Shown here: positions 43,885 through 52,345 of the stretch, piece after piece
Numbering within the stretch: position 1 is the stretch's first letter
Layout of the letters: each line of letters starts with the position of its first letter
Source: Neobacillus mesonae
Lineage (GTDB): Bacteria > Bacillota > Bacilli > Bacillales > Cytobacillaceae
DNA: 64,000 nucleotides
Direction of reading: 5' to 3'
NCBI RefSeq assembly: GCF_001636315.1
Contig: NZ_KV440949.1
Location: 2,223,203-2,287,202 of the forward strand
The notes under the pieces: generated by a model
Seen by the model: the letters and a program-made list of their open reading frames with translations, nothing else
Database searches by the model: none
Told to the model about the DNA's origin: nothing
Position numbers and translations under genes: made by a program

Positions 43885-46092
43885 TTAGCCTTTTGTTGCC
43901 CAAACAGGCTTACCGTCTGGCCGGTAAATCACCACATTGCCATCGTCTTGAACTACCAGCCGGCTGCCTGGGTGCTGCCAAGTATTGGATGACCATCGGG
44001 GTTGATTGAGAGTGTCATAGATGACAAGATTGCCGTCGGTTTGCATGATACATACCTTCATTTTCCCTACTGTTCCCGACGCCCAGATTGGTTCCCTCTT
44101 GACGGTTGTCTGTGGCGGATGAACAATATTGCAGTCACGCAGTTGGTTGCCATATTGTGTAATTTCAGAGTTGATTTTAAGAATCCTAGCGGCAATTGCT
44201 GCTTTTCCGCTCCCAACTGCTTCTTTTAGTTCTTCCTGAAGACCGGTACGCTCATTCTTTAGGCTGTTAATCTTGGCTTCAATGGGACGGCATTCCGCTG
44301 CAAGACCTGTAACTTTAGAATTTTTATATAGTACCAGATTCCCATCTCCCTGGAAAATGAAGGTGTACACCCCATTCGCTGAGTTAATAGGCTGGTCAAT
44401 TTCAAGTACCTCACCCGGCTGCATGTCATTCCCTGTTGCAGCTGGATCTGACCACAAACTTCTAGTGGGCTTCCATGGGTGGCGTTCCCAATCATCCCAC
44501 CAGTTTTTAGCTTCATTTGGGACGGCTCCTCCCGCATCTTGCCGTTCACGTACGAGATCCTTGAGTGTATTCTTTAGTGAACGCACTTCCAGCAATGCCT
44601 GCGGATCAGGTTTGATGGTCGGCGCGGGATGCACCGGACGATTATTATCATCGTATTTTAGAAGGAACCCATTGGCTGCGTACTCTCTCTCCCAGATTGC
44701 CTGGCGGGTCTGTACTATTAGACTGGTGCGACGAAGATCAGCGAACTCATCGGCAATCCTCAGGTAGTCAGCCTGATTTTGCTTCTTGGCCTGCAAAGTA
44801 TCATCAGCCCGCATATAACCGTGTGCCATACGGATATCAATAAGACCGGGATCAATGGTCATAATATCGCGTATATCGAAATTAGGCTGGATAATGGTCA
44901 CATTCACACCCCATCCTAGTGGTGGCTCTGTTTCGTTTAATACAGTTTCATTGGTCATGATGTCATTAGCGGCACGGCCCGCTACATCGACAATATTAGC
45001 AACACCCACATCAAATGATGGCAGAAGCTTACCACTTACCACGCTGCGGGCAGCATCTACCGTGCTATCAGATGCAATAATAGCGTAAACATCGGTGGCC
45101 CCCTCCTGAATCGCAGCTTGGATCGGTAAGATTTCACGCACTCCTCCGTCTACATAATTCTCATTGCCGAGCTTGACTGGCGGAAAGGCTAAAGGAATCG
45201 AAGCGGAAGCAAGCGTGCCTTGTATTAGGTCGACACGGAGCGGATTGGACGGTGTCGGGTGAGCAGCATTGCAGGTACGTAGTTGATTGTTCAGCTGAAT
45301 AATCTCCACGTTGATTCGGCGAATTCTGGCACCAATTGCAGCTTTTCCGCTGCCAACTGCCTTTTTCATTTCTTCCTGAAGACCGTCACGCTCACTCTTT
45401 AGATCTTTAATCTTGCCAGCGATAGATTGGCACTCTGGAGCAAGAAGTGTCGGTGCATGAACTCTTGTCGTGTTATCACGCTCTACTATTTCGCCAGTCT
45501 CCGTCACATAGCGCAGATTACCGCTTTCTAGTGCTACTGCAGCTAGACGCAGCTTAATACCGCTCTTCTGTATCTTACTTAAATCCAGCTTAGACGGGTC
45601 ATACATCTTGGCCTGGATAGGTCCAAGATTATAAAGCGAGCGAGAACGGGCATTCACCACCTTATCGAGTTCACTCTTAAATTCTTCTAAATCTTTGACA
45701 GTCTGTGCTAGATCACGGGCGACCCAGACCCAGCCAATAGGGCCAAGGAACAGTTTGCCCATTTCCAAGGCGGCCGTACCAAATTGACTATCAGCTGACT
45801 GCTTGAGAAAGGCAGCCACCTTCGAGTTCTTAATGTTGGTCAGCCATTGTTCCTCTTTCCACATGTCATTGTTGCTATTTAATTCGCTCCAGATTTTGAT
45901 CAGCCCTCGATAACCGCGATTAGAATCGTTGCCGTCCCCTTCTCCCTCGGCCAACTTAATCGCATTAATAGCACCGACCGAACAGCCTGTCAAGACAGCA
46001 GGTCGAATATTGCGCTCGTAAAGGTAACGTACTGCGCCAACCTGGAAGTCACCGCGGGCTCCCCCGCCGCTTAATACAATTCCAACACTCAT
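43885..46092 (-). CDS. Patatin-like phospholipase fused to a bulb-lectin domain, with two inserted helical hairpins
   Basis: 735 residues. Patatin motifs: SGGGARG at 8-14 (oxyanion hole), GCSVG at 36-40 (nucleophile S38), DGG at 315-317 (catalytic D315). Residues 540-735 form a bulb-type (mannose-binding) lectin with QGDGNLVLY, QTDGNLVIY and QDDGNVVIY. Two nearly identical 54-residue Cys-bracketed helical hairpins (C221-C274 and C601-C654, both with VGSGKAAI) are inserted, one inside the patatin domain and one inside the lectin domain. No signal peptide. AGGAGGGG precedes the ATG. It lies 76 bases after the EEP gene in one operon. GC content is visibly above that of its neighbours, which suggests transfer. 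Probable lipid hydrolase with carbohydrate targeting. Confidence 0.88.
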   Translation of the reverse strand: MSVGIVLSGGGARGDFQVGAVRYLYERNIRPAVLTGCSVGAINAIKLAEGEGDGNDSNRGYRGLIKIWSELNSNNDMWKEEQWLTNIKNSKVAAFLKQSADSQFGTAALEMGKLFLGPIGWVWVARDLAQTVKDLEEFKSELDKVVNARSRSLYNLGPIQAKMYDPSKLDLSKIQKSGIKLRLAAVALESGNLRYVTETGEIVERDNTTRVHAPTLLAPECQSIAGKIKDLKSERDGLQEEMKKAVGSGKAAIGARIRRINVEIIQLNNQLRTCNAAHPTPSNPLRVDLIQGTLASASIPLAFPPVKLGNENYVDGGVREILPIQAAIQEGATDVYAIIASDSTVDAARSVVSGKLLPSFDVGVANIVDVAGRAANDIMTNETVLNETEPPLGWGVNVTIIQPNFDIRDIMTIDPGLIDIRMAHGYMRADDTLQAKKQNQADYLRIADEFADLRRTSLIVQTRQAIWEREYAANGFLLKYDDNNRPVHPAPTIKPDPQALLEVRSLKNTLKDLVRERQDAGGAVPNEAKNWWDDWERHPWKPTRSLWSDPAATGNDMQPGEVLEIDQPINSANGVYTFIFQGDGNLVLYKNSKVTGLAAECRPIEAKINSLKNERTGLQEELKEAVGSGKAAIAARILKINSEITQYGNQLRDCNIVHPPQTTVKREPIWASGTVGKMKVCIMQTDGNLVIYDTLNQPRWSSNTWQHPGSRLVVQDDGNVVIYRPDGKPVWATKG

Positions 46093-46168
46093 AGGGTCCC
46101 CTCCTAATGAATTCTATTTTTCTAGATTTGTGTGTATTAGGCATGGTATGGTTAAACCTCCATCGGTT

Positions 46169-47104
46169 TTATCCACATCCAAGGGAAGCCGCTCGTTCTT
46201 CCAGACCACGAATCTTAGTCCCTAGGCTTGCGATGTCCTTATTAATCTGGAGAATTTCCTGTCGATCGATACGATCCCTTGGGTTCAGACTGTTCTTGGA
46301 CTCTTGCAACAGACGAATTTCCTCACGGTATTTGGCAATTTGAGAACGGATTTGTACACATTCTGAGGTTTCTGTACTTAACAACTCAGCAAAGACCCAC
46401 GCATGGTCCGATACACCATCCGTCCATGGAGCCCTTTGTTCCATCTGGTTTACTTTGTAGGAACCGCGATAGAAAATACAGTCGATCCGTTCATCCGGGT
46501 TATTGACCTCGGGATCAGGACGTTCCGAGAAAACATCGGTTAGTCCACTAGAAGCAGCGAACTGCCTCATCTGTTCACTTGATTGGTTTGCATTGAAGTC
46601 ACCGCCGAATATCACTGGGACTCGCGGGGGAATTCTTCGCACCAGATTGATGGCTTGCTGGTGTCCTGCAACATTGTCATTTGCGGCATTTGGATCGTAC
46701 GCAGGACTCCCCGGCTTGTGCAATGGAGCGAAACGCGTAGAGAAGACCCGATGATCCACACTGTTGATCCTTATAGTGGCCTCTAACGTTCCAAAAGTAG
46801 TCGGCTGAGAGCCGCGCATCACAGGATGCATAGTCGTCACCCCCAATGGGTAGCGCGAAAGAATAGAAACCCCTTTCCAACCGGTAATTCCGGTCATGAC
46901 AGTCTCGCCAAATTTGTAATATTTCAGCCCAGTTTTCTGAGAAAGATATGGAGTTTGATCGACATCCCAAGGCATTCTTTTTTCCCTTATTTCATTAAGC
47001 AAAACGATATCCGGAGATTTTTTTCGGATCTGTTCTGCTATCTTATCTAATCCCCCAGCCCCCTCGTTGATGTTCCAACACAGTATTCGCAAACTAAAAG
47101 GCAT
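46169..47104 (-). CDS. Endonuclease/exonuclease/phosphatase (EEP) family hydrolase with Cys-bracketed tail
   Basis: 311 residues. EEP catalytic set: N11 in CWNIN, E38 in LLNEIR, GGDFNAN (D169, N171), ERIDCIF (D208) and VSDHAW (D233, H234). Members are Mg-dependent nucleases, inositol-phosphate phosphatases or sphingomyelinases. There is no signal peptide. The C-terminal 62 residues (C249-C310) form a helical hairpin of the same style as the two inserts in the patatin protein. GGAGG lies 7 bases before ATG 47104; the ATG at 47131 lies before that site and is unlikely. First gene of the two-gene operon, divergent from a STAND regulator. Confidence 0.88.
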   Translation of the reverse strand: MPFSLRILCWNINEGAGGLDKIAEQIRKKSPDIVLLNEIREKRMPWDVDQTPYLSQKTGLKYYKFGETVMTGITGWKGVSILSRYPLGVTTMHPVMRGSQPTTFGTLEATIRINSVDHRVFSTRFAPLHKPGSPAYDPNAANDNVAGHQQAINLVRRIPPRVPVIFGGDFNANQSSEQMRQFAASSGLTDVFSERPDPEVNNPDERIDCIFYRGSYKVNQMEQRAPWTDGVSDHAWVFAELLSTETSECVQIRSQIAKYREEIRLLQESKNSLNPRDRIDRQEILQINKDIASLGTKIRGLEERAASLGCG

Positions 47105-47156
47105 TCCTTTACCTCCTTCAATATTTTCCACCTAATGAAAAATTTATTCGAAAAAC

Positions 47157-47206
47157 ACTCTCAAAAACAATATCAATTGACTCTCAAAAATAAGCACATC
47201 TTAATA
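47157..47206. promoter_or_regulatory. Direct repeats and promoter in the EEP/STAND divergent region
   Basis: ACTCTCAAAAA occurs at 47157-47167 and again at 47180-47190, a 23-base spacing (about two helical turns), as expected for a dimer-binding regulator. TTGACT (47177-47182), 18 bases, TTAATA (47201-47206) could be the plus-strand promoter, its -35 overlapping the second repeat. Confidence 0.5.
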
Positions 47207-47256
47207 GCCCCTGTTAAATATAATGAGAATAAAAAAGATTGATGGAGGTAAATGAT

Positions 47257-49299
47257 TTGCAGTTTGGCGGTGTGTTGTATGGTGAAGAATCACTTTCTTT
47301 TGTAGGCCGGGACAAGGAATTAGAAGTTATGCATAGACATATAGCCGGGGAAAGAAAATGGCTTCATATTCATGGACAAAGTGGAATAGGTAAATCTTCA
47401 CTGCTTCGGCGATTTACATCCGAATTGGAAGGCCGGGACTGCTTTCTTATAGATGGAAATAGAGGGATTATGCATAAAGAAGATGTAGCAGGCCAGTTGG
47501 CTGAACAGCTTTGGGGAGGAGAACGGATTTCAACTGAACAAAAGAACGACGATTTCATCAAAAATGGCCTCAACGATGCGATCCAGTCAGGCTTGAACAT
47601 CGTGCTTATCTTTGATGCATTTGAAAAGATGCGAGCAGTAGAGGAGTGGCTCTCTGTGTGGCTCCGTCAATTGAATAAAGATGTGAAAATTATTTCAGCT
47701 GGACGGCATCCGCTCACAGGAGGATGGCTTCGTAACGGATGGATGAGCTTGACTGATTCCATCCAATTATCAGCTTTAACCCCATTTGATGTTAAACAAT
47801 ATGCTTTCAACCGAGGAATAAGTGACAATAAGGCCCAATCACAATTGATACGTTTTTCCGGAGGCATTCCTTTAGCGATGACGCTTGCTGCAGAAGTCCT
47901 GATTCGAGGAAATAAATCGAATCGATTTGATCGCAATGAACAATATCGGTTAATTTCGATCCTGATGGATGAATTACTGAGCGAGCTGCCTCAATCAATC
48001 GCCCATTTATTAGAAGCTGCTTCTGTCTATTGGCGATTTAACGAGGAAAGAATGGCCGTGCTGTTAGATGATGGAATCATCAAAGAATTTCGGAAGCTTA
48101 TTCAATTACCATTTGTTGTCCTGGTGGAGGGCGGTTGGATGCTTCATGACGCTGTTAGGGATTGGGTACAAGAGGATTTAATACTCCGTAAACCACAAGC
48201 CTATGAGCAAATGCGCCGGAAGGCACTTCAACAAATTCGCATGGAGGAACGGGTAAATCCTCAGCTTCGAAATAAACTTCGAATGGATAAGCTATTTCTA
48301 CACGAACATCCGATTGTTCGAAATACATGCTTTCTAGGATATATGGACGATGTGGAAGTGCGTGAATGCCGAGAATGTGATCTACCGGCCATTCAGTCTT
48401 TATACCATCGTTTTCTTCAGCATGCATTACCATTCTTGCCTGGGGAACGACATTTGGAAGGAATCATACGGCCCGTTTGGGAAACCGATCCATCTTCTTT
48501 TTTCACACTGTGGAAGCAAAATGAACTGATTGCGTTTTACGGGATGATTCCCTTGCATGATCAGATGCTGAAGGTATTAAGGAATGAACCATTATTACAG
48601 CCGCTCTTCCATGAATGGAAACCTATTTCAAATGCATATTTCCTTTCTGTTATCGGAATTGAGCCGGAACTTGAAGGTCAAACGGGGGCATGTGTGACAA
48701 ATATACTTATCAATCATTTCTCAGTGGCAGATTGGATCATAGACTTTACATGTTTAAAGGAATGGTTTCCTGTGTTCGAATTACTCGGGTTCGAACGAGC
48801 AGCTTGGGCAGATGCCACAACCAATTCTGGAACAGAATATCGTGCTTTTACACTAGATCTTGCTGAGGAAGATTTTCTAGCAAAATTTGATAGATTGCTA
48901 ACCAGTAACTTAACAGAAGAGACGTTTGCCCATACTGATCCAGCTAAAGGTATTCAAGACCTGAAACAAATATTGAAGGAGTGGGCCAGCCTTCCTCGCA
49001 ATCTATCACTATGTGATTCATATAATCGGCTGTTTCCCCACCGGATACTAGCCGAGGTCTCAGTGCAGGATTTAGGGAGCAGCATTCAGCAGGACCTGCT
49101 CAGAGCGATCAATCAGCTTTCAGCAGGCGATGATCGAGACGCCATTTTAGGAAGGCTATTAAGATACACCTATACCCAAGGGATACGTCCACAAACGTTA
49201 GTCGCAGAAAGGCTTAATCTCTCTCCAGCATCGTACTATCGGTACCTGAATAAGTCGGTGGAACGCTTGTATGAATTATTAAACGGTGAGGAAAAATAA
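47257..49299 (+). CDS. STAND NTPase regulator with GNAT-like middle and C-terminal HTH
   Basis: 680 residues. Walker A GQSGIGKSSL at 40-49, Walker B NIVLIFDAFEK with D120, SAGRHPL, GGIPLAM, and an MHD-type WMLHDAVRDW near 294-303. Residues about 366-560 read like a GNAT fold (VRECRECDLPAIQSLYHRFL, SVIGIEPELEGQTGACV). The last 45 residues, RPQTLVAERLNLSPASYYRY and on, form a helix-turn-helix. It is probably an ATP-switched transcription regulator of the divergent EEP-patatin operon. TTG 47257 has GGAGG 7 bases ahead; an earlier TTG at 47239 precedes that site. Its Walker B FEK is shared with the STAND protein at 9359-12031. Confidence 0.8.
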   Translation: MQFGGVLYGEESLSFVGRDKELEVMHRHIAGERKWLHIHGQSGIGKSSLLRRFTSELEGRDCFLIDGNRGIMHKEDVAGQLAEQLWGGERISTEQKNDDFIKNGLNDAIQSGLNIVLIFDAFEKMRAVEEWLSVWLRQLNKDVKIISAGRHPLTGGWLRNGWMSLTDSIQLSALTPFDVKQYAFNRGISDNKAQSQLIRFSGGIPLAMTLAAEVLIRGNKSNRFDRNEQYRLISILMDELLSELPQSIAHLLEAASVYWRFNEERMAVLLDDGIIKEFRKLIQLPFVVLVEGGWMLHDAVRDWVQEDLILRKPQAYEQMRRKALQQIRMEERVNPQLRNKLRMDKLFLHEHPIVRNTCFLGYMDDVEVRECRECDLPAIQSLYHRFLQHALPFLPGERHLEGIIRPVWETDPSSFFTLWKQNELIAFYGMIPLHDQMLKVLRNEPLLQPLFHEWKPISNAYFLSVIGIEPELEGQTGACVTNILINHFSVADWIIDFTCLKEWFPVFELLGFERAAWADATTNSGTEYRAFTLDLAEEDFLAKFDRLLTSNLTEETFAHTDPAKGIQDLKQILKEWASLPRNLSLCDSYNRLFPHRILAEVSVQDLGSSIQQDLLRAINQLSAGDDRDAILGRLLRYTYTQGIRPQTLVAERLNLSPASYYRYLNKSVERLYELLNGEEK

Positions 49300-49456
49300 G
49301 GATTTTTCAATAGTTAATGTGGATCAGGAGATTTCTGTTAATTACGAGAATTCGGCATAACCCGCTGCTTAAAAAACAAACAAACGTTTAATTATTTCTC
49401 CTAGAAACTACACCAGTTGGGATTCCAACCCAATAACAGCTGCAAATTTTGCCATT

Positions 49457-49494
49457 CAAAGCGAACCTGAATGATTGGATTCGCTTTTTTTGTT
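49457..49494 (+). terminator. Intrinsic terminator downstream of the STAND regulator
   Basis: AAAGCGAA-CC pairs with GG-A-TTCGCTTT, followed by TTTTTGTTTTG. Confidence 0.75.
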
Positions 49495-49534
49495 TTGTTT
49501 ATGGAGGCGCCCTAGGCGGTGGTTGCGCGATCTG

Positions 49535-49738
49535 CTTACTCTCTGAATCTGATTTTTCTGTTTAAAGAGCAGCTAGAACTGCTCTACTTACTCTCTGAAG
49601 CCCCATTTTCCCGTTCAGAGGGTAAGTAGATTCTTTCTACTTGCTCTCTAAATCTAATTTTCCTGTTTAGACATCAGCTAGAACTGCTCTAATTACTCTC
49701 TAAAGCTCATTTTCCCTTTCAGAGAGTAAGTAGAACCT
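49535..49738. repeat. Four tandem 52-base units in A-B-A-B order
   Basis: Units start at 49535, 49587, 49640 and 49692, each with a version of CTTACTCTCTGAA. Units 1 and 3 end in CAGCTAGAACTGCTCTA; units 2 and 4 carry TTCAGAG.GTAAGTAGA. Each TTACTCTCTGAA can pair with the TTCAGAGGGTAA of the B unit, so the array can fold into hairpins. No gene is visible in it. Confidence 0.85.
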
Positions 49739-49892
49739 AAATCGGATGAACATGATTATTATTCTTTAACCCACTTAGTTTCTCCTCAAACAATTGAAGT
49801 GCAACCATGATTGCATCATCATGCTTATAATTCAACACTTCGAGTTCAGTGGATTTTGTATCATACAGGCTTTTTAAATCATATAACCTCAC
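49737..49892 (-). CDS. Small hypothetical protein
   Basis: 51 residues from GTG 49892, which has AGGGGGAAC 5 bases upstream; the frame also stays open upstream to an ATG at 49934 (65 residues) and beyond, but without a ribosome binding site. Sequence RLYDLKSLYDTKSTELEVLN and on is helical and acidic. I do not recognise the family. Upstream (49893-50263) the DNA holds no other convincing gene. Confidence 0.4.
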   Translation of the reverse strand: MRLYDLKSLYDTKSTELEVLNYKHDDAIMVALQLFEEKLSGLKNNNHVHPI

Positions 49893-50263
49893 TAATGTTC
49901 CCCCTAATCCGTAGTCCATTGCTTTATATCCCATAATTATACAAAATTTAATGATAAGTGTGTGGAAGGCGCTGGAACTTTGTCGGTGGAATAGAGAATA
50001 AAGTTTAACAAAAAGGTTCAGTACAACTTGGAAATTTTGTTTTTTTTTTGCATTAATAAAATACACTGCAACTATAGCATGTTAATTGCCGAATACACCT
50101 AAAGAGACTCCAGACAAGACTTAAAACGCTTATCTATGGATACATATAAACAAAGATAAAAGGTGCGTCATTCAAAGGTTTTGTTTGCTGAAACTGTATA
50201 TAAGCACCTATTACTTTAAGAGAATAATGAAGGAGTAACCTACTCCTTTTTTGATGGCATTTG

Positions 50264-50464
50264 TCAGCCGCCTTCTATGCAAGTTGCAGTAGAACTTCCG
50301 ACAACAAAATTTAATTCTTGAAGTAGTAAAGGTAAAAGTTCACTTTCAACTAAGGTTTCTAATGATTGTTTTGTAATTGGTACATTATACTTTTTGAAAA
50401 TATCTGCCGTATCTCCCCAAACATCTACAATTGCTTCTGGGGCCATATTAGACTGTATAACCAC
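50264..50464 (-). CDS. Small protein resembling ScdA/RIC N-terminal helices
   Basis: 66 residues. GTG 50464 with AAAGGGGG 8 bases ahead. IVDVWGDTADIFKKYNVPI has the pattern of the short helical DUF1858/ScdA-N domain (IVxxxPxTAxVFxKYGI), and SSTATCIEGG ends the protein with one Cys. The function of such free-standing domains is unclear. The gene lies downstream of the amylase gene, in the same direction with a 67-base gap. Confidence 0.55.
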   Translation of the reverse strand: MVIQSNMAPEAIVDVWGDTADIFKKYNVPITKQSLETLVESELLPLLLQELNFVVGSSTATCIEGG

Positions 50465-50531
50465 TTTAGTACCCCCTTTATTGACATGGTGCCAATAACA
50501 TTACTGTAAACCAACTAAGTATATACTTGCA

Positions 50532-51992
50532 CTAGTATTCCTTAGGTAAGGCCCAAACAGAAACACTTCCTCCATTAACAGGGAACATGGCGAATCCTTT
50601 ATCGTCAATACTAATTTGATCATTTCTATTTTGAGTGATATCCACCCATAGTTCTCCTGCACGTTCCGTCCCGACAAACATTTTTTTGAAGCCTCCATCA
50701 CTATTACAAATAATAACCGCACAGCCGGATCGCTTGATCGCTGGTGTTCCTCGTCGTACCCAGCCAATCGTATTCGGATGGTCGAAATAATCATCCTGGT
50801 CTCCGTAAGCATAATGATAACGAGCGTTTAAAAGGGGATCAATGGCTGCTTTTTTACCAGGGATAGGATGATCACCAGCAATCCCAAAGTAGTCACCATA
50901 AAATACAACGGGGTATCCATCTCTTCGTAGTATAATGAGGGCATATGCAATTTGTTTAAACCAATCTTCTATCCAAGACTCAAGTGCCTCATTAGGCTGT
51001 GAATCGTGATTATCTACAAATGTTACGGCATCATGAGGGTGAGATTGAACGAGGGTATGATCGAAAATGGCAGCAAGGTTAAAATCGCGGCCTGCTTTTG
51101 ATGCAGCGTGTAATTTATAATGTAGTGCAACATCAAATAATGACATTTTATAAGTGCAAGAATGTAAAAACTCCTGACTTTCTCTTACATCTGAATTCCA
51201 AAACTCTCCTACGAAATAAAATTCCTCTCCTCGATGTCGCAGCATTTCTGTTACAAAGTCACAAAGAAAATCATTCTTAATATGTTTAATGGCATCTAAC
51301 CGAAACCCGTCACATTGCAAATTGTCTATGATCCATTTTCCTGCTTTCATCACCTCTTCTTTTACCGCAGTATGGTCATAGTCAATATTGGCAAACATTA
51401 AATAATCATAGTTCCCAAATTCGTCGCTTACATGGTCATTCCAATCTTTATTGTCTCCTAAAATTCGATAGATTCCCATTTTTCCCGTATTATGATCATA
51501 ATCAGTACCGTTAAAATGTTCGAAGTTCCATTTAAACGAAGAGTACTGATTTCCTCGACCAGGGAAAGTGAATTTAGTAAAGCCCTCAATATCAAATGGT
51601 TCCGAAATCACTTCTTTACGATTTTGTGGATTTACTTCAACGACTTTAAAGACTTCTGTTTCATCAGCCGCCGCTTTATGATTTAACACTAAATCTACAT
51701 AAACTTGTATGTCATATTTATGACACTCGTTAATAGCATCTATCAGCTCGTCTTTTGTTCCGTACTTTGTTCGAACTGTTCCTTTTTGATCAAACTCGCC
51801 TAGATCGTATAGGTCATAGACACCATAACCTGTGTCTTGTGACGTTTGACCTTTTGTTACGGGGGGAATCCATAAAGCATTTATCCATGCTTTACTTAGT
51901 ACTTGTGCCATTTCTTTTAATCTATTCCAGTGCGACCCGTCAGCTGCAACATGCCACTCAAAGAATTGCATCATCGTACGATTTCTTTCCAA
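50532..51992 (-). CDS. Cytoplasmic alpha-amylase (GH13)
   Basis: 486 residues, without a signal peptide, so probably an intracellular maltodextrin/glycogen-degrading enzyme. GH13 regions: VYVDLVLNHKA (I), GFRLDAIKH with nucleophile Asp (II), FVGEFWN with acid/base Glu (III) and FVDNHDSQP (IV). MMQFFEWHVAADGSHWNRL and the RTKYGTKDELIDAI segment are those of the B. licheniformis-type alpha-amylase subfamily. It stands alone between small genes; no clear cre site was seen in the 338-base upstream region shared with glpQ. Confidence 0.95.
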   Translation of the reverse strand: MERNRTMMQFFEWHVAADGSHWNRLKEMAQVLSKAWINALWIPPVTKGQTSQDTGYGVYDLYDLGEFDQKGTVRTKYGTKDELIDAINECHKYDIQVYVDLVLNHKAAADETEVFKVVEVNPQNRKEVISEPFDIEGFTKFTFPGRGNQYSSFKWNFEHFNGTDYDHNTGKMGIYRILGDNKDWNDHVSDEFGNYDYLMFANIDYDHTAVKEEVMKAGKWIIDNLQCDGFRLDAIKHIKNDFLCDFVTEMLRHRGEEFYFVGEFWNSDVRESQEFLHSCTYKMSLFDVALHYKLHAASKAGRDFNLAAIFDHTLVQSHPHDAVTFVDNHDSQPNEALESWIEDWFKQIAYALIILRRDGYPVVFYGDYFGIAGDHPIPGKKAAIDPLLNARYHYAYGDQDDYFDHPNTIGWVRRGTPAIKRSGCAVIICNSDGGFKKMFVGTERAGELWVDITQNRNDQISIDDKGFAMFPVNGGSVSVWALPKEY

Positions 51993-52244
51993 ATCTCATT
52001 CCTCCCTCCATGATTAAAATACACCTTTTTACCAAGCTGCATCTATAAACCACCTTTCTAGATATATTTCACCGAAAAGTTAAGATTTTCCTTCTTTGAT
52101 TGAGACGGATGCTTCTATTTGTTACGGCTGGCATGTCGGTATAATATGGCAAAAATAAGATAGGAATAACAATCATTGTAAATAGAACTACCTTTGGCAG
52201 GAAATTAGTAGTATCTCTCATATAGGTAATTATCCTTACAAAAT

Positions 52245-52276
52245 TTCACATTATTTTTACATCAATCCTCTATAAA
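52245..52276 (+). promoter_or_regulatory. Probable PhoP box and -10 of glpQ
   Basis: TTCACA (52245-52250) and TTTACA (52256-52261) are spaced exactly 11 bases, the TT(A/C/T)A(C/T)A-N5 rule of PhoP binding sites; a looser TTACAA precedes. TATAAA at 52271-52276 is a candidate -10. B. subtilis glpQ is known to be phosphate-controlled. Confidence 0.6.
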
Positions 52277-52345
52277 ATTTATATTCTATTGCTATTTTTA
52301 ATAGGTAATCTATTTAAATAAATGGAATGATTGGAGATGTTCAGA

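Noticed and set aside
44273..44767. 164-codon plus-strand frame opposite the patatin gene
   Set aside because: GC-rich antisense shadow; the minus strand has clear patatin and lectin motifs.
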